Positions 27,684 through 35,858 of a stretch of DNA of 61,449 bases are shown here, in pieces. The stretch is from Cypionkella sp. (lineage in GTDB: Bacteria; Pseudomonadota; Alphaproteobacteria; Rhodobacterales; Rhodobacteraceae). Location: assembly GCA_025458525.1 (NCBI GenBank), contig JALOSF010000003.1, positions 1 through 61,449 on the forward strand. The letters run 5' to 3'. Both the position numbers and the translations under genes were made by a program. Under the pieces are notes generated by a model that saw only the letters and a program-made list of their open reading frames with translations, did not search any database and was not told where the DNA came from. The first letter of the stretch is position 1; every line of letters begins with the position of its first letter.

Positions 27684-28274
27684 TCAGAGCGCCTGGCGGA
27701 TGCGGTCCAGCGCCACCTCGGGCGGGCTTTGGTAGGGGATATTGGTCACAAACGCCCCGCTTGCGTCGAACACCAGAACCGAGGAGGAATGGTCCATGGT
27801 GTAATCGCCGTCTTGCAGCGGCACCTTGCGCGAAAAGACCCGAAAGGCCCGCTGTGCCTTCAGGCTTTCAGCCTCGCTTCCGGTCACGCCCACCGCGCCC
27901 GGCAACCACCCGATGTAGTCTCCCAGCACCTCGGGCCGGTCGCGGTTCGGGTCCACGCTGACCATGAAGACCCGCAAACCCTGCGCCTCGGCCCCCAGTT
28001 CGTCTTGCCACAGGGCGATATCCCCCAGCGTGGTGGGGCAGACATCGGGGCAATGGGTAAAGCCGAAGAACACAAGCGATGGCGCGCCCGACAGCGAGGC
28101 TTGCGTAAAGGGCTCTCCCTCGGTCGTGACCAGCCGGTAGTCGCCCTTGCCGAAATCCGCCCCCGTGAGGGCGTTTTGCGCCTGCTGATCGACCAAGATC
28201 CACAGGGCCCCGCCCAGCGGCACCAGGACCGCAAGCGCGGCCCCCAGGATCAGCCCCGTCCGACGGCGCATCAT
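27684..28274 (-). CDS. Sco family protein (copper delivery to cytochrome oxidase), copy 2
   Basis: The 196-aa product has an N-terminal membrane anchor (LILGAALAVLVPLGGALWIL) and a thioredoxin-like domain with the copper site: C75 and C79 in FFGFTHCPDVCPTTLGD, and the distal histidine in GDYTMDHSSSVLVF. Sco proteins deliver copper or reduce the CuA-site cysteines of cytochrome c oxidase. ATG 28274 overlaps the previous stop as ATGA. It is a tandem duplicate of the gene just upstream. Confidence 0.95.
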   Translation of the reverse strand: MMRRRTGLILGAALAVLVPLGGALWILVDQQAQNALTGADFGKGDYRLVTTEGEPFTQASLSGAPSLVFFGFTHCPDVCPTTLGDIALWQDELGAEAQGLRVFMVSVDPNRDRPEVLGDYIGWLPGAVGVTGSEAESLKAQRAFRVFSRKVPLQDGDYTMDHSSSVLVFDASGAFVTNIPYQSPPEVALDRIRQAL

Positions 28275-28882
28275 CCCGACGCCTCCAGAAAACGGCGCAG
28301 CTTTGCCGCTACCTGTGCCGGATCTTCCTGATAGTTGAAGATCTGGTTGTAGCGCCCCTGATCGTCAAACAGCATCACATAGGCGCTGTGATCCATCGAA
28401 TAGCTGCCGTCGGATGTGGGCGCCTTGCGCGCATAGATGCGAAAGGCGGCCAGGGCCTTGTCCGTCTCCTCGCGCGTGCCCGTCACCCCGACCGCGCCCG
28501 GAAGCCAGGAGACATAATCCGTCAGCGTCTCGACCGTGTCGCGCTCGGGGTCCACCGTGATGAACCAGACATTCAGATCATCGGCCAGCGGGCCAAGATC
28601 GTCTTTCCAGCCCATGATATCGCCCATGGTTGTGGGGCAGACATCCGGGCAATGGGTAAAGCCGAAGAACACAAGCGAGGGCTTCTGCTTCAAGCTGTCT
28701 TGGGTAAAGACAGTGCCTGCGGTGGTTTGCAGGCGATAGTCGCCTTGGCCCAGCGTATCCGTGACCGGGGCTTCGGCCTGAAGGATCTGCGCCGGGGTGC
28801 GTGGCATGAAAAGCCATGTGGCCCCCGCCCCGGCGATCAGGACGAGCGACCAAAGAAAAATGCGCAAGGTTCGCAACGACAT
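28271..28882 (-). CDS. Sco family protein, copy 1
   Basis: The 203-aa product (start ATG 28882, MSLRTLRIFLWSLVLIAGAG, one base after the PCuAC stop) has the same anchor, CPDVCP motif (FFGFTHCPDVCPTTMGD) and histidine (GSYSMDHSAYVMLF) as its downstream paralog. Two complete Sco proteins in a row, both with all three copper ligands, suggest a division of labour, for example thiol reduction versus copper transfer. An upstream in-frame start would overlap the PCuAC gene and is less likely. Confidence 0.95.
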   Translation of the reverse strand: MSLRTLRIFLWSLVLIAGAGATWLFMPRTPAQILQAEAPVTDTLGQGDYRLQTTAGTVFTQDSLKQKPSLVFFGFTHCPDVCPTTMGDIMGWKDDLGPLADDLNVWFITVDPERDTVETLTDYVSWLPGAVGVTGTREETDKALAAFRIYARKAPTSDGSYSMDHSAYVMLFDDQGRYNQIFNYQEDPAQVAAKLRRFLEASG

Positions 28883-28883
28883 G

Positions 28884-29513
28884 TCAGTTTCCGTTCCCTG
28901 TGTCATCAGAATGCGACGCGCCGTGGCCATGCCCCGTCATGGCCCCATGACCGCCCGCGTCACCATGCGCCGTGTGACTGTCCTTGGCCGCGCCGCGGGC
29001 GTTGATGGCCTGAATGTCAAACCTGACAGTGACCGGGCCTGCCTTTTCGAAGGCCAGTTCAATCTCCAGCGTCTGGCCTTCGACCAGCGGTTCGGTCAGG
29101 CCCATCAGCATCAGGTGATAGCCCCCCGGTTGCAGCGCGACACTGGCACCCGCCGGAATGGGCAGACCCTCGGCCAGTTCGCGCATGGTCATCACGCCAT
29201 CGGCATGGGCCATCTCATGGATCTGAACTTCCTTCCCGACTGCGGCCTTGGCCGAGACTAGCCTGTCATCCGCGCTGCCATGGTTCATGATGGTCAGAAA
29301 CGCACCGCCCACCGGGGCGCTTGGCAGGGTGGCCCGGGCATAAGCCCCCGACAGCATCAGATCACCGGCCTGCACCACGGCGCCGGCATCGGGCGTCGCA
29401 GCCATAGGGCCCGCCGCTGCGTGGCCATGGCTGCCGTGGTCATGGGTCTGGGCCAAGGCCGATGTCGCGCTCAGCATGGTGGCAAGAAGGATGGCGGGCA
29501 AGACGTGTTTCAT
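28884..29513 (-). CDS. PCu(A)C periplasmic copper chaperone with His-rich tails
   Basis: The 209-aa product starts with a signal peptide (MKHVLPAILLATMLSATSAL) and has the PCuAC copper motif, H(M)-X10-M-X21-H-X-M: VQIHEMAHADGVMTM and then PGGYHLMLMGL. Unusually, it carries histidine clusters on both sides of the domain, HDHGSHGH near the mature N-terminus and many GHG/SH repeats in the last 35 residues, likely extra Cu(II) sites. I prefer ATG 29513, with AGAGG 8 bases upstream; ATG 29531, overlapping the CopCD stop as ATGA, is the alternative. It hands copper to the Sco proteins encoded next. Confidence 0.93.
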   Translation of the reverse strand: MKHVLPAILLATMLSATSALAQTHDHGSHGHAAAGPMAATPDAGAVVQAGDLMLSGAYARATLPSAPVGGAFLTIMNHGSADDRLVSAKAAVGKEVQIHEMAHADGVMTMRELAEGLPIPAGASVALQPGGYHLMLMGLTEPLVEGQTLEIELAFEKAGPVTVRFDIQAINARGAAKDSHTAHGDAGGHGAMTGHGHGASHSDDTGNGN

Positions 29514-29527
29514 GGCAGGAACCTCTT

Positions 29528-31096
29528 TCATGGCTGCAAGGTGATTTGGCCGGCCAGCTTTAGCAAGCGAAAGCGGGTCAGCCGGATTTCAAGATCAATT
29601 GACCAGACCCCGGCCTGTGGGATCACAAGGGCGGGAATGTGCCAAAGGCCGGTCACCCCGGCCTTTGGCGCGGCGCTGCGGGTCAGCCGCTCCATCCCTT
29701 TGTGCGGTAGCGCAAGGCCAAGGGTGATGGCCTCCGCCGCAAGCGGCGCCAGGGTGGCGTCGGTCAGCGCAATCTCTGCGGTCATGGCACCCCCGGGGCC
29801 GGGTGTCAGCGTCAGCAGGGCCATGGCGCCGTCGCCGTGCAGATGGACAAGTGTTGGCGCGGCGGCAGCTGCCTGTGCAAGGGCACGCGGCGGCGGGGTA
29901 AAGCGCCAGGCTGCGGTCAGCGCAAGGATCAGACCAAGGATCAGAACTTCGGCGGCAATGATCCGGCGCATCTGTTGCCGCGCCTTGCTCTGTCCGGCAA
30001 GGGCGGGCGCCGTCAGCCGCCAGCGATTGATCGCCGCGAGGCCGAAGGCAAGCCCAAGCAGGCCGAGTTTTGCGCCAAGCACAAGGCCATAGGGCGTCGC
30101 CCAGACCGCGGGCTCCATGCCCAGCTGGATCACCGCCAGACCAAGGCCAGACCCCAGCAGCATCAGCAGGATATAGGGAATCATCGCCGAAAAGGCGCCA
30201 AGCGGCGCACCCGTCCGGCGCAGCGCCATGCCAAGCGGGATCAGCGCGCCCGCCCAAAGCGTCAGCGCCACAAGGTGCAGCGCCACCAGCGGCCGCGTGA
30301 CCCATTGCGGTTGGGCCGAAGCGGCATGGCCGCTTGTCGCATAGGCCGCGCCCAGCAATGCCAAAGCGACAAGACAGACCCAGGACCACCGCAGGCTGAT
30401 CAGCGCGGCCACAGCCGCAGCACCCGCAAGCGCGGCGCTTGGCCCGATTGTCGTGCCCGCCGCTGCCGACCAAGGCGCGGCGGTCCGCAGGGCCGACAGC
30501 CCAAGGCCCAGCGCGTCAAGGCCGTGCAGGCCGAGATGGGCAAGGCCAGACCCCGCGCCCAGCAGAACAAAGCCCCGCACGACCGAAACACCCGCGCGAT
30601 CGGGCGGCGCGACCCGCGCAAACACTGCCCCGCCTACCCCGATGACAAGCCCGATCGTCATCAGCGCCCGCGCCAGCCAAAGGGCCAGGGTCACGCCGGG
30701 GGCACGCTCTTGCCCGAGGGGCGCGGTTCCCGTGACCTCCATCACCGAAAACATCAGCGCGCCGGGCACAGGATGGCCATCTTCGGACACGACGCGCCAT
30801 GACAGCACATGCGTGCCCCGCGCCAGCGAGGGCAAGGGCACCCGCACCTCTGCCGCCCCCTGCACGCTGTCGGTCAGGTCTGTTTCGCTGCCATCCGGGG
30901 CAAGCAGGCGAATGCTGATCGGCTGGACGGGTTCGTTAAAGGACAAGATCGCCTCGGGCGGGGCCTCTGGCAGCAGGCTACCATCGGCCGGCAGCGCAGA
31001 GCGCAGCACCGCATGTGCCTGTGCCACCCCACCCAGGCCAAAGGGCAGCAGTGTCAGCACGACGCAGAAAAGAACAAGGCGACAGGTCTTTGGCAT
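29528..31096 (-). CDS. CopC-CopD fusion copper resistance/uptake protein
   Basis: The 522-aa product is a fusion. Residues about 1-120 are CopC: a signal peptide, then mature HAVLRSALPADGSLLPEAPP with the N-terminal copper histidine, and EDGHPVPGALMFSV with the second. The rest is CopD-like, with about eight transmembrane helices and conserved histidines (ALHLVALTLWAGALIPLGMA). A C-terminal periplasmic domain of about 110 residues after the last helix resembles CopC-type extensions. It probably moves copper across the inner membrane. Start ATG 31096 (MPKTCRLVLF) fits the signal peptide. Confidence 0.92.
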   Translation of the reverse strand: MPKTCRLVLFCVVLTLLPFGLGGVAQAHAVLRSALPADGSLLPEAPPEAILSFNEPVQPISIRLLAPDGSETDLTDSVQGAAEVRVPLPSLARGTHVLSWRVVSEDGHPVPGALMFSVMEVTGTAPLGQERAPGVTLALWLARALMTIGLVIGVGGAVFARVAPPDRAGVSVVRGFVLLGAGSGLAHLGLHGLDALGLGLSALRTAAPWSAAAGTTIGPSAALAGAAAVAALISLRWSWVCLVALALLGAAYATSGHAASAQPQWVTRPLVALHLVALTLWAGALIPLGMALRRTGAPLGAFSAMIPYILLMLLGSGLGLAVIQLGMEPAVWATPYGLVLGAKLGLLGLAFGLAAINRWRLTAPALAGQSKARQQMRRIIAAEVLILGLILALTAAWRFTPPPRALAQAAAAAPTLVHLHGDGAMALLTLTPGPGGAMTAEIALTDATLAPLAAEAITLGLALPHKGMERLTRSAAPKAGVTGLWHIPALVIPQAGVWSIDLEIRLTRFRLLKLAGQITLQP

Positions 31097-31153
31097 CTGA
31101 AAGCGTCCGCTTGGGTTGCGGGGGGCGGCTCCTGCCACCCCTCGCCCGTGGCA

Positions 31154-31666
31154 TCAATGGCTGTGATCGCCCTTGATCAGCTTGACGCCCGGCGCCGGCA
31201 TGTCGGCGTTTTCATCGCCGCTCGTGTCGATCCAGGCCTCCTCGCCATTCGCGCATTCCTGCACGGTGGGAAAATAGAACATCCCGTCCACCGGCAGATC
31301 ACCGGCAAAGCTGCCGCGGAAGGTGAACTCGTCATACCACTCGTTCGGCAAGTTGCCGCCCGACCAGATGATCTCCTGAACGCCTTCGGTCACCTGGGTG
31401 CCGTGGTTGTCATAGGCTTTCGCATAGGGCCCCTTGACGGTTTCCAGTGTCCAGCCAGCCTTTGGCATCGGCTTCACGTTGAAAAAACCCTCGGGGATCT
31501 GCACGCGCACCGTATGGGTTGCCTGATCGCCGCAGCCATGCGGCACGCGCAGGACGGCCTTATAGGTCGCGCCGAGCTTTGCCTCGGTCTGTTCAAGGGT
31601 GACATGCGCGGCCGCAGGGGCAGCCAAAGTCGCAAGAAGCAGTGCAAGCGTAGCGTTACGCATCAT
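31154..31666 (-). CDS. YcnI-like DUF1775 copper-associated exported protein
   Basis: The 170-aa product has a signal peptide (MMRNATLALLLATLAAPAAA) followed directly by HVTLEQ, so the mature protein would begin with histidine, the copper-binding position of YcnI. The DUF1775 core is recognisable (RVPHGCGDQATHTVRVQIPE and GGNLPNEWYDEFTFRG). YcnI proteins are periplasmic copper chaperones associated with CopC/CopD and PCuAC, as here. A His pair closes the protein (GDHSH). ATG 31663 is an equally good start. Confidence 0.9.
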   Translation of the reverse strand: MMRNATLALLLATLAAPAAAHVTLEQTEAKLGATYKAVLRVPHGCGDQATHTVRVQIPEGFFNVKPMPKAGWTLETVKGPYAKAYDNHGTQVTEGVQEIIWSGGNLPNEWYDEFTFRGSFAGDLPVDGMFYFPTVQECANGEEAWIDTSGDENADMPAPGVKLIKGDHSH

Positions 31667-31728
31667 TTTGATATCTCGTCGATTGAAAAGGGAAAGGTTT
31701 GCAGACCCGGCAGGGCCCGCGCTTGATG

Positions 31729-32163
31729 TCAGACCTTTCCCGCAGGGGGCCCGCGCGGCTGCGTGTTGCCGTTGCGCCGCAAGGTGGCGCGACCGGCGTC
31801 CGCCGCGGCGGTCAAAGAGACAAGGGCAAGGGTCGGCACCGGGCGCAGCACGGTGGGCTTGTCCGCGGTATCGAGGGCCTGTGCCGCCGGGGACAGCGGG
31901 CATTTGAACGCGGCGGGCAGACCGGGGCCGTCGTCCTCTGCCTCCTTCTCGCACAGCACCCAAGCGTTTGCGGGCAGGGCGCCCGCCGCGCGAAACTCGA
32001 TCAGGGCGCGCGCGCTCTGGTGCAGCGGTGCCAGCACCACAAATATCCAAAGCGCAAAGCCCAGCAGGGCGAAGCCCGCCTCTCGCAGGACAGGCAGGGG
32101 CCTGCCTTTGGCGCAACCCGTCCGGTCGGCGGGGATGGTGAATCGACCGCGACGCCCTGTCAT
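31729..32163 (-). CDS. DUF2946-like small membrane protein, copper cluster (copy 2)
   Basis: The 144-aa product has one transmembrane helix ending in FVVLAPLHQSAR, then LPANAWVLCEKEAEDD and KCPLSPAAQ, giving a Cys-X(17-18)-Cys-Pro pattern. This matches the protein encoded at 32460-32849 in the same positions (ALW-X4-LAPLHQ, LPA-X-W, two cysteines), so the two are paralogs. They resemble DUF2946, a family often found with copper genes. ATG 32163 overlaps the stop of the preceding small ORF as ATGA. Role unknown; metal binding by the cysteines is a guess. Confidence 0.65.
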   Translation of the reverse strand: MTGRRGRFTIPADRTGCAKGRPLPVLREAGFALLGFALWIFVVLAPLHQSARALIEFRAAGALPANAWVLCEKEAEDDGPGLPAAFKCPLSPAAQALDTADKPTVLRPVPTLALVSLTAAADAGRATLRRNGNTQPRGPPAGKV

Positions 32164-32372
32164 CGGGTCTGACCGACAGAGGGGCGACAGGCGGCCAGAT
32201 CCGTGACGGGCGCATCGGGCAAATGACGCGCCTGCCTGACCGGGGGCAGCACCTCTGTGCCCGGCGGGGCACCCGGGTGACGCCCGTCCTGGGCCTTGGA
32301 CCGCGTGGCTTTTGCGGTCACGACCCGTGCCGCGCGAAAGGCTGGCCGGGCGCAAGAGGCTGCGGATCGCAT
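32160..32372 (-). CDS. Small hypothetical protein in the copper cluster
   Basis: A 70-aa ORF (MRSAASCARPAFRAARVVTA...) fills the gap between the two DUF2946-like genes. Its TGA overlaps the next gene's ATG as ATGA, the coupling seen elsewhere in this cluster, and AAGGTGGG precedes ATG 32372. The protein is basic and arginine/proline-rich without membrane segments or known motifs, which is also what chance ORFs look like in GC-rich DNA. I list it as possible only. Confidence 0.35.
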   Translation of the reverse strand: MRSAASCARPAFRAARVVTAKATRSKAQDGRHPGAPPGTEVLPPVRQARHLPDAPVTDLAACRPSVGQTR

Positions 32373-32459
32373 GTGAAACCCACCTTCGCAATGATATGAA
32401 CACAAGGCCCGGCCGCTTTGGCCGTGGCACTGTCTGGACCGGCATGCCGGATCAGGGGT

Positions 32460-32849
32460 TCAGATCACCGCGGGGGGCGCGCGGGGCTGTCCCGCGGATC
32501 GTGCGATTTGTGGGCGGGTGGGCGCGATTGCCGGGTCAACCTGCATCTGCGATGGCAGGCCGATGACCGCCGCCACCCGCACCGGAACCGGCGGGGTCGC
32601 AAGGTCGATCTTTGCGATGCCATGCGCGGGGCAGATGACATCGGGGTGGCCTTCTGTCACGTCCGACTGGGCCAGCGTGACGCAGATCGACCACGAGGCG
32701 GGCAGGGCATGCCCGGCATCCGCCAGATGGCGCAACAGCCCGGAGGTCTGGTGCAATGGCGCCAGAAGCGACATCATCCACAAGGCCAGCACGGCCAGGG
32801 CCATGCCAAGCTCTCGGGTCACAAGATGTGCGATGCGCATGCGGGCCAT
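32460..32849 (-). CDS. DUF2946-like small membrane protein, copper cluster (copy 1)
   Basis: The 129-aa product starts at ATG 32849 (MARMRIAHLV) behind a strong AAGGAGGAG. It has one transmembrane helix (LGMALAVLALWMMSLLAPLH), the LAPLHQ motif, LPASWSICVTLAQSD, and a second cysteine in VICPAHG. It is a paralog of the 31729-32163 product. It opens the minus-strand run DUF2946-like, small ORF, DUF2946-like, YcnI, CopCD, PCuAC, Sco, Sco, so the copper promoter should lie in 32850-32944. I could not find a convincing metal-regulator site there. Confidence 0.65.
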   Translation of the reverse strand: MARMRIAHLVTRELGMALAVLALWMMSLLAPLHQTSGLLRHLADAGHALPASWSICVTLAQSDVTEGHPDVICPAHGIAKIDLATPPVPVRVAAVIGLPSQMQVDPAIAPTRPQIARSAGQPRAPPAVI

Positions 32850-32944
32850 GGCTCCTCCTTGGGCACAGGTTACATCGCGCCGTCGTGAAGGACAATGCAC
32901 CACCCGCCGCGGGTCACTCTGCCGCATGCGGTGGCTGGAGGCGC

Positions 32945-33874
32945 CTAGAGCGCCTTGATCCGCGCGCGGAACCGTTCGGCGCCCGCGACGATATGATCCA
33001 GAACCACCTCGACCGCCCAGTGCCTTTCAGCGATGTCATAGGGCACGGCCCGGCTGTGGACCGAGCCTATGGTGCCAAGTCGGCGGTGGTAATGTTTGGC
33101 GAGTTTGGGATAGCCCATGCCTTCGGACATCGCGGCAAGCACAAGGAAGGTGTCAAGCTCGGCTGCCAGTTCGGGGTGTGCGCGGCCATGGTCCATCAGC
33201 CAACGGTAAAGATCGGGGTGAAAGTTGTTCATCACCCCGGAAAATCCATGCCCTCCGGCCAGGATCGCGGGCCAGGCGATCGCAGCATTTGCATTGTTGA
33301 TCGCAAGCGGCGTGCCCTGAACCAGGGCCAGACGCCGTTTCACCGCATCCAGATCGCAGGTCACATCCTTGAGAAAGGCAAAGCGCCCGCTTTGCGCGCA
33401 CCAGCTTAGCTCGTCATCGGTCAGCAGGCGGCGATAGGGCGCCGGGCATTCATAGAGCCCGAGCGCCATGTCAGAGGGCAGCGCGCCCAAAAGATCGTCC
33501 ATCCGGCGGCGGAACACGCTGCTGTCCTCGTCCGCGGCGGCAAGGCGGTTGGTGACAAGAACCACCGCATCCACGCCTGCCTCGGCCGCGGCCCGCAACT
33601 CGGCCTTCTGATCCTCGACCGAGGCCGAGATATGGCCCGATGCCACCACCGGCACGCGACCAGCCACATGTTCGACCGTGAAGCGGGCCAGGGCGCGCCG
33701 TTCCTCCAGCGTCAGGAACAGCATTTCCGATGACTGGCACACGGCAAACAGACCATGGGACCCGTTGGCGATATACCAGTCGATCAGGCGGGCATAGCCC
33801 TCCCAGTCGATGGTGTTGTCCGGGGTGAAGGGCGTGATGACGACCGGGAAGATACCTTGCATGGCATGCGGCAT
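32945..33874 (-). CDS. DapA-family (DHDPS/NAL superfamily) aldolase or lyase
   Basis: The 309-aa TIM-barrel protein carries the Schiff-base lysine K169 (FAFLKDVTCD) and the family tyrosine in GLYECPAP. The normally conserved GTTGE substrate loop is replaced by CQSSE (residues 46-50), so it is not dihydrodipicolinate synthase and probably acts on another 2-oxo acid. It lies 33 bases after dctM of a TRAP transporter, so it most likely cleaves or dehydrates the imported organic acid. AAGGA precedes ATG 33874 by 7 bases. Confidence 0.88.
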   Translation of the reverse strand: MPHAMQGIFPVVITPFTPDNTIDWEGYARLIDWYIANGSHGLFAVCQSSEMLFLTLEERRALARFTVEHVAGRVPVVASGHISASVEDQKAELRAAAEAGVDAVVLVTNRLAAADEDSSVFRRRMDDLLGALPSDMALGLYECPAPYRRLLTDDELSWCAQSGRFAFLKDVTCDLDAVKRRLALVQGTPLAINNANAAIAWPAILAGGHGFSGVMNNFHPDLYRWLMDHGRAHPELAAELDTFLVLAAMSEGMGYPKLAKHYHRRLGTIGSVHSRAVPYDIAERHWAVEVVLDHIVAGAERFRARIKAL

Positions 33875-33907
33875 GGGACGGGTCCTTGAAATCTTGTGAA
33901 GCGGGGG

Positions 33908-35203
33908 TCAGCCTGCGTAGCCAAAAGCACGCGGCAGCATGAGGGTCACGTCGGGCACCAGAATCAGGATCAGCAGCGCCAGAACCAGCACGCCAAGGAA
34001 GGGCCAGACTTCGCGGATGATCTCGGCCAGCGGAATTCGGGTGACGGCATTGATGACGAAAAGCAGGATGCCGTAGGGTGGGGTGATCAGCCCGATCATG
34101 CAGTTCACCACGGCCACGACACCGAAATGCACGAGGTCGATGCCAAGTTCGCGGCAGGTCGGGATGAACAACGGTATGATGACCAGAATGATGGTCGAGG
34201 CGTCCAGAAAACACCCCAGGATCAGCAAGAGCAGGTTGACGCAGAGCAGGAACACCAGGGGGTGGATATCAAGCCCCACCAGCGCCTGCGCCACGACGCC
34301 GGGGATGTTTTCGGACGCGACGATGTAGTTGAGGATCAGCGCCCCGCCGATCACAAGTCCGACCGCGGCAGAGGATCGCGCGCTGCTGACCATGATGTCG
34401 TAGAACACGCGCAGACTGAGCGAGCGATAGAACACCGCGGCCAGGATGAGGGCGTAAAGTGCGGCGACGGCGGCGGCTTCGGTCGGGGTGGTGACACCGC
34501 CATAGATGCCATAGAGCAGGATGCCGGGCATCAGAAGTGCGGGGCCTGCATCCAGCGTCAGCCTTGGCAATTCCCGCAGCGGCACCGGCGCATCCTTGGC
34601 AAAGCCCCGCCTGTGCGAGATGATGGCATTCATGGCCATAAGCACCACGCCCATCAGAAGGCCGGGCACGATTCCGGCCAGGAACAGGAACCCGATCGAT
34701 GTGTTCGACACCAGGGCGTAAAGGACCATCGGAATCGACGGCGGGATGATCGGCCCGATGGTGGCAGAGGCGGCCGTGATCGCCGCAGCATAGCCGCGGG
34801 TGTAATGGCCAGACTTCACCATCATGTCGATGATCAGCTTGCCAATGCCAGCCGCATCCGCGACCGCCGATCCCGACATGCCCGAAAACACAAGCGATGC
34901 CAGAACGTTGACATGCCCAAGTCCCCCGCGGAACCGTCCCACAAGCGCGATGCAAAATCGCAGCAGACGGTCAGACACGGTGCCCGCGTTCATGATGTTG
35001 GCAGCCACGATGAACAAAGGCACGGCCAGCAGGATGAAGCTCTGGTAAAGCCCGTCCATCAGCACCTTGCCACTGACGCCAATGCTTTGGCCCGCGGCGG
35101 CCAGATAGGCCAGCGATGCGATCAGGATCGCATATGCAATCGGTGCGCCCATGGCTGCCAGCCCGATCAGGGTGACAAGGCACAACAGGAATTCAAAGGT
35201 CAT
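33908..35203 (-). CDS. TRAP transporter large permease (DctM type)
   Basis: The 431-aa product has 12 or so transmembrane helices in the DctM layout, with signature stretches GMSGSAVADAAGIGKLIIDM, IGPIIPPSIPMVLYAL and DASTIILVIIPLFIPTCREL. It uses the sodium gradient to import the substrate presented by the binding protein. I start at ATG 35203 (MTFEFLLCLVTLIGL), two bases after the DctQ stop; the longer frame reads back through dctQ. Followed by the DapA-family gene. Confidence 0.95.
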   Translation of the reverse strand: MTFEFLLCLVTLIGLAAMGAPIAYAILIASLAYLAAAGQSIGVSGKVLMDGLYQSFILLAVPLFIVAANIMNAGTVSDRLLRFCIALVGRFRGGLGHVNVLASLVFSGMSGSAVADAAGIGKLIIDMMVKSGHYTRGYAAAITAASATIGPIIPPSIPMVLYALVSNTSIGFLFLAGIVPGLLMGVVLMAMNAIISHRRGFAKDAPVPLRELPRLTLDAGPALLMPGILLYGIYGGVTTPTEAAAVAALYALILAAVFYRSLSLRVFYDIMVSSARSSAAVGLVIGGALILNYIVASENIPGVVAQALVGLDIHPLVFLLCVNLLLLILGCFLDASTIILVIIPLFIPTCRELGIDLVHFGVVAVVNCMIGLITPPYGILLFVINAVTRIPLAEIIREVWPFLGVLVLALLILILVPDVTLMLPRAFGYAG

Positions 35204-35205
35204 GA

Positions 35206-35763
35206 TCAGCCCCGTTCTGATCCGGCATCCGCCGGTTCGTCCACGCCATAGCGAAAGGCGCGCCAGACCTGCCAAAGATATCGCGCAGCCACAGCCAGCA
35301 AAAAGACGATGTATATCATATAGATATCGCGCATGCGCACCCAATCGCCAAACAGGTCGCCCAGCGTCGCGGTCTTTTTCAGGCGCAGGATCATCAATCT
35401 GTCCCAGGTCGGCAGCAGCGAGGCGAGAAGCCCGATCGCGATGGCAAGACCGGTCACGATCGCAAAGCCGCGCCGCACGGGCGGTGGGACGGCAAGATAG
35501 AGAATGTCAAAGGTTACATGATCTTCGGCGCGCACCACAAAGGCATTGCCCCAGAAGATCAACCAGACCCAGACCGCCAGACAGAATTCCAGCGTCCAGC
35601 CAAAATTCGTCGGTTGCAGCCACGGCAGGTTTAGCGCCACCCATTCAAGCCGCGACGTGTAGCGGATCAGCACCTGAAGGATGAAGGTTCCGAACATGGC
35701 CGCCATCAAGGCTGCGGAAACCGCCTCGGCCGAGGTGCGAAACAGGGAGGGGATGCGTGGCAT
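35206..35763 (-). CDS. TRAP transporter small permease (DctQ type)
   Basis: The 185-aa product has four transmembrane helices and the DctQ centre WTLEFCLAVWVWLIFWGNAF followed by VRAEDHVTFDI, typical of the small membrane subunit. AAGG precedes ATG 35763. It is separated from the binding-protein gene upstream by the intrinsic terminator at 35806-35842, so its expression probably depends on read-through. Confidence 0.94.
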   Translation of the reverse strand: MPRIPSLFRTSAEAVSAALMAAMFGTFILQVLIRYTSRLEWVALNLPWLQPTNFGWTLEFCLAVWVWLIFWGNAFVVRAEDHVTFDILYLAVPPPVRRGFAIVTGLAIAIGLLASLLPTWDRLMILRLKKTATLGDLFGDWVRMRDIYMIYIVFLLAVAARYLWQVWRAFRYGVDEPADAGSERG

Positions 35764-35805
35764 GGCAAACCTTGCGCTGGGCGCTGCGTTCGGGCGCTGT
35801 CACCG

Positions 35806-35842
35806 AAAAAAGGGGCCGAAGGGAGGGAGCGTCCCTTCGGCC
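35806..35842 (-). terminator. Intrinsic terminator between dctP and dctQ
   Basis: GGCCGAAGGGA and TCCCTTCGGCC form a perfect 11-bp stem with a 7-base loop. On the minus strand the stem is followed by CC and then six T residues, the full intrinsic-terminator layout. It lies 16 bases after the dctP stop, so it would give much more binding-protein mRNA than permease mRNA. Confidence 0.8.
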
Positions 35843-35858
35843 AGCGAGCGGGCCGGGA

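Noticed and set aside
31729..32445. Longer 238-codon version of the downstream DUF2946-like gene
   Set aside because: The extra N-terminal 94 residues are arginine-rich and non-hydrophobic, and ATG 32163 overlaps the preceding stop; the shorter form aligns with its paralog.
32850..32944. Copper-responsive promoter before the DUF2946-like gene
   Set aside because: I looked for CueR-type dyads or a Cu box and found only weak, badly spaced elements.
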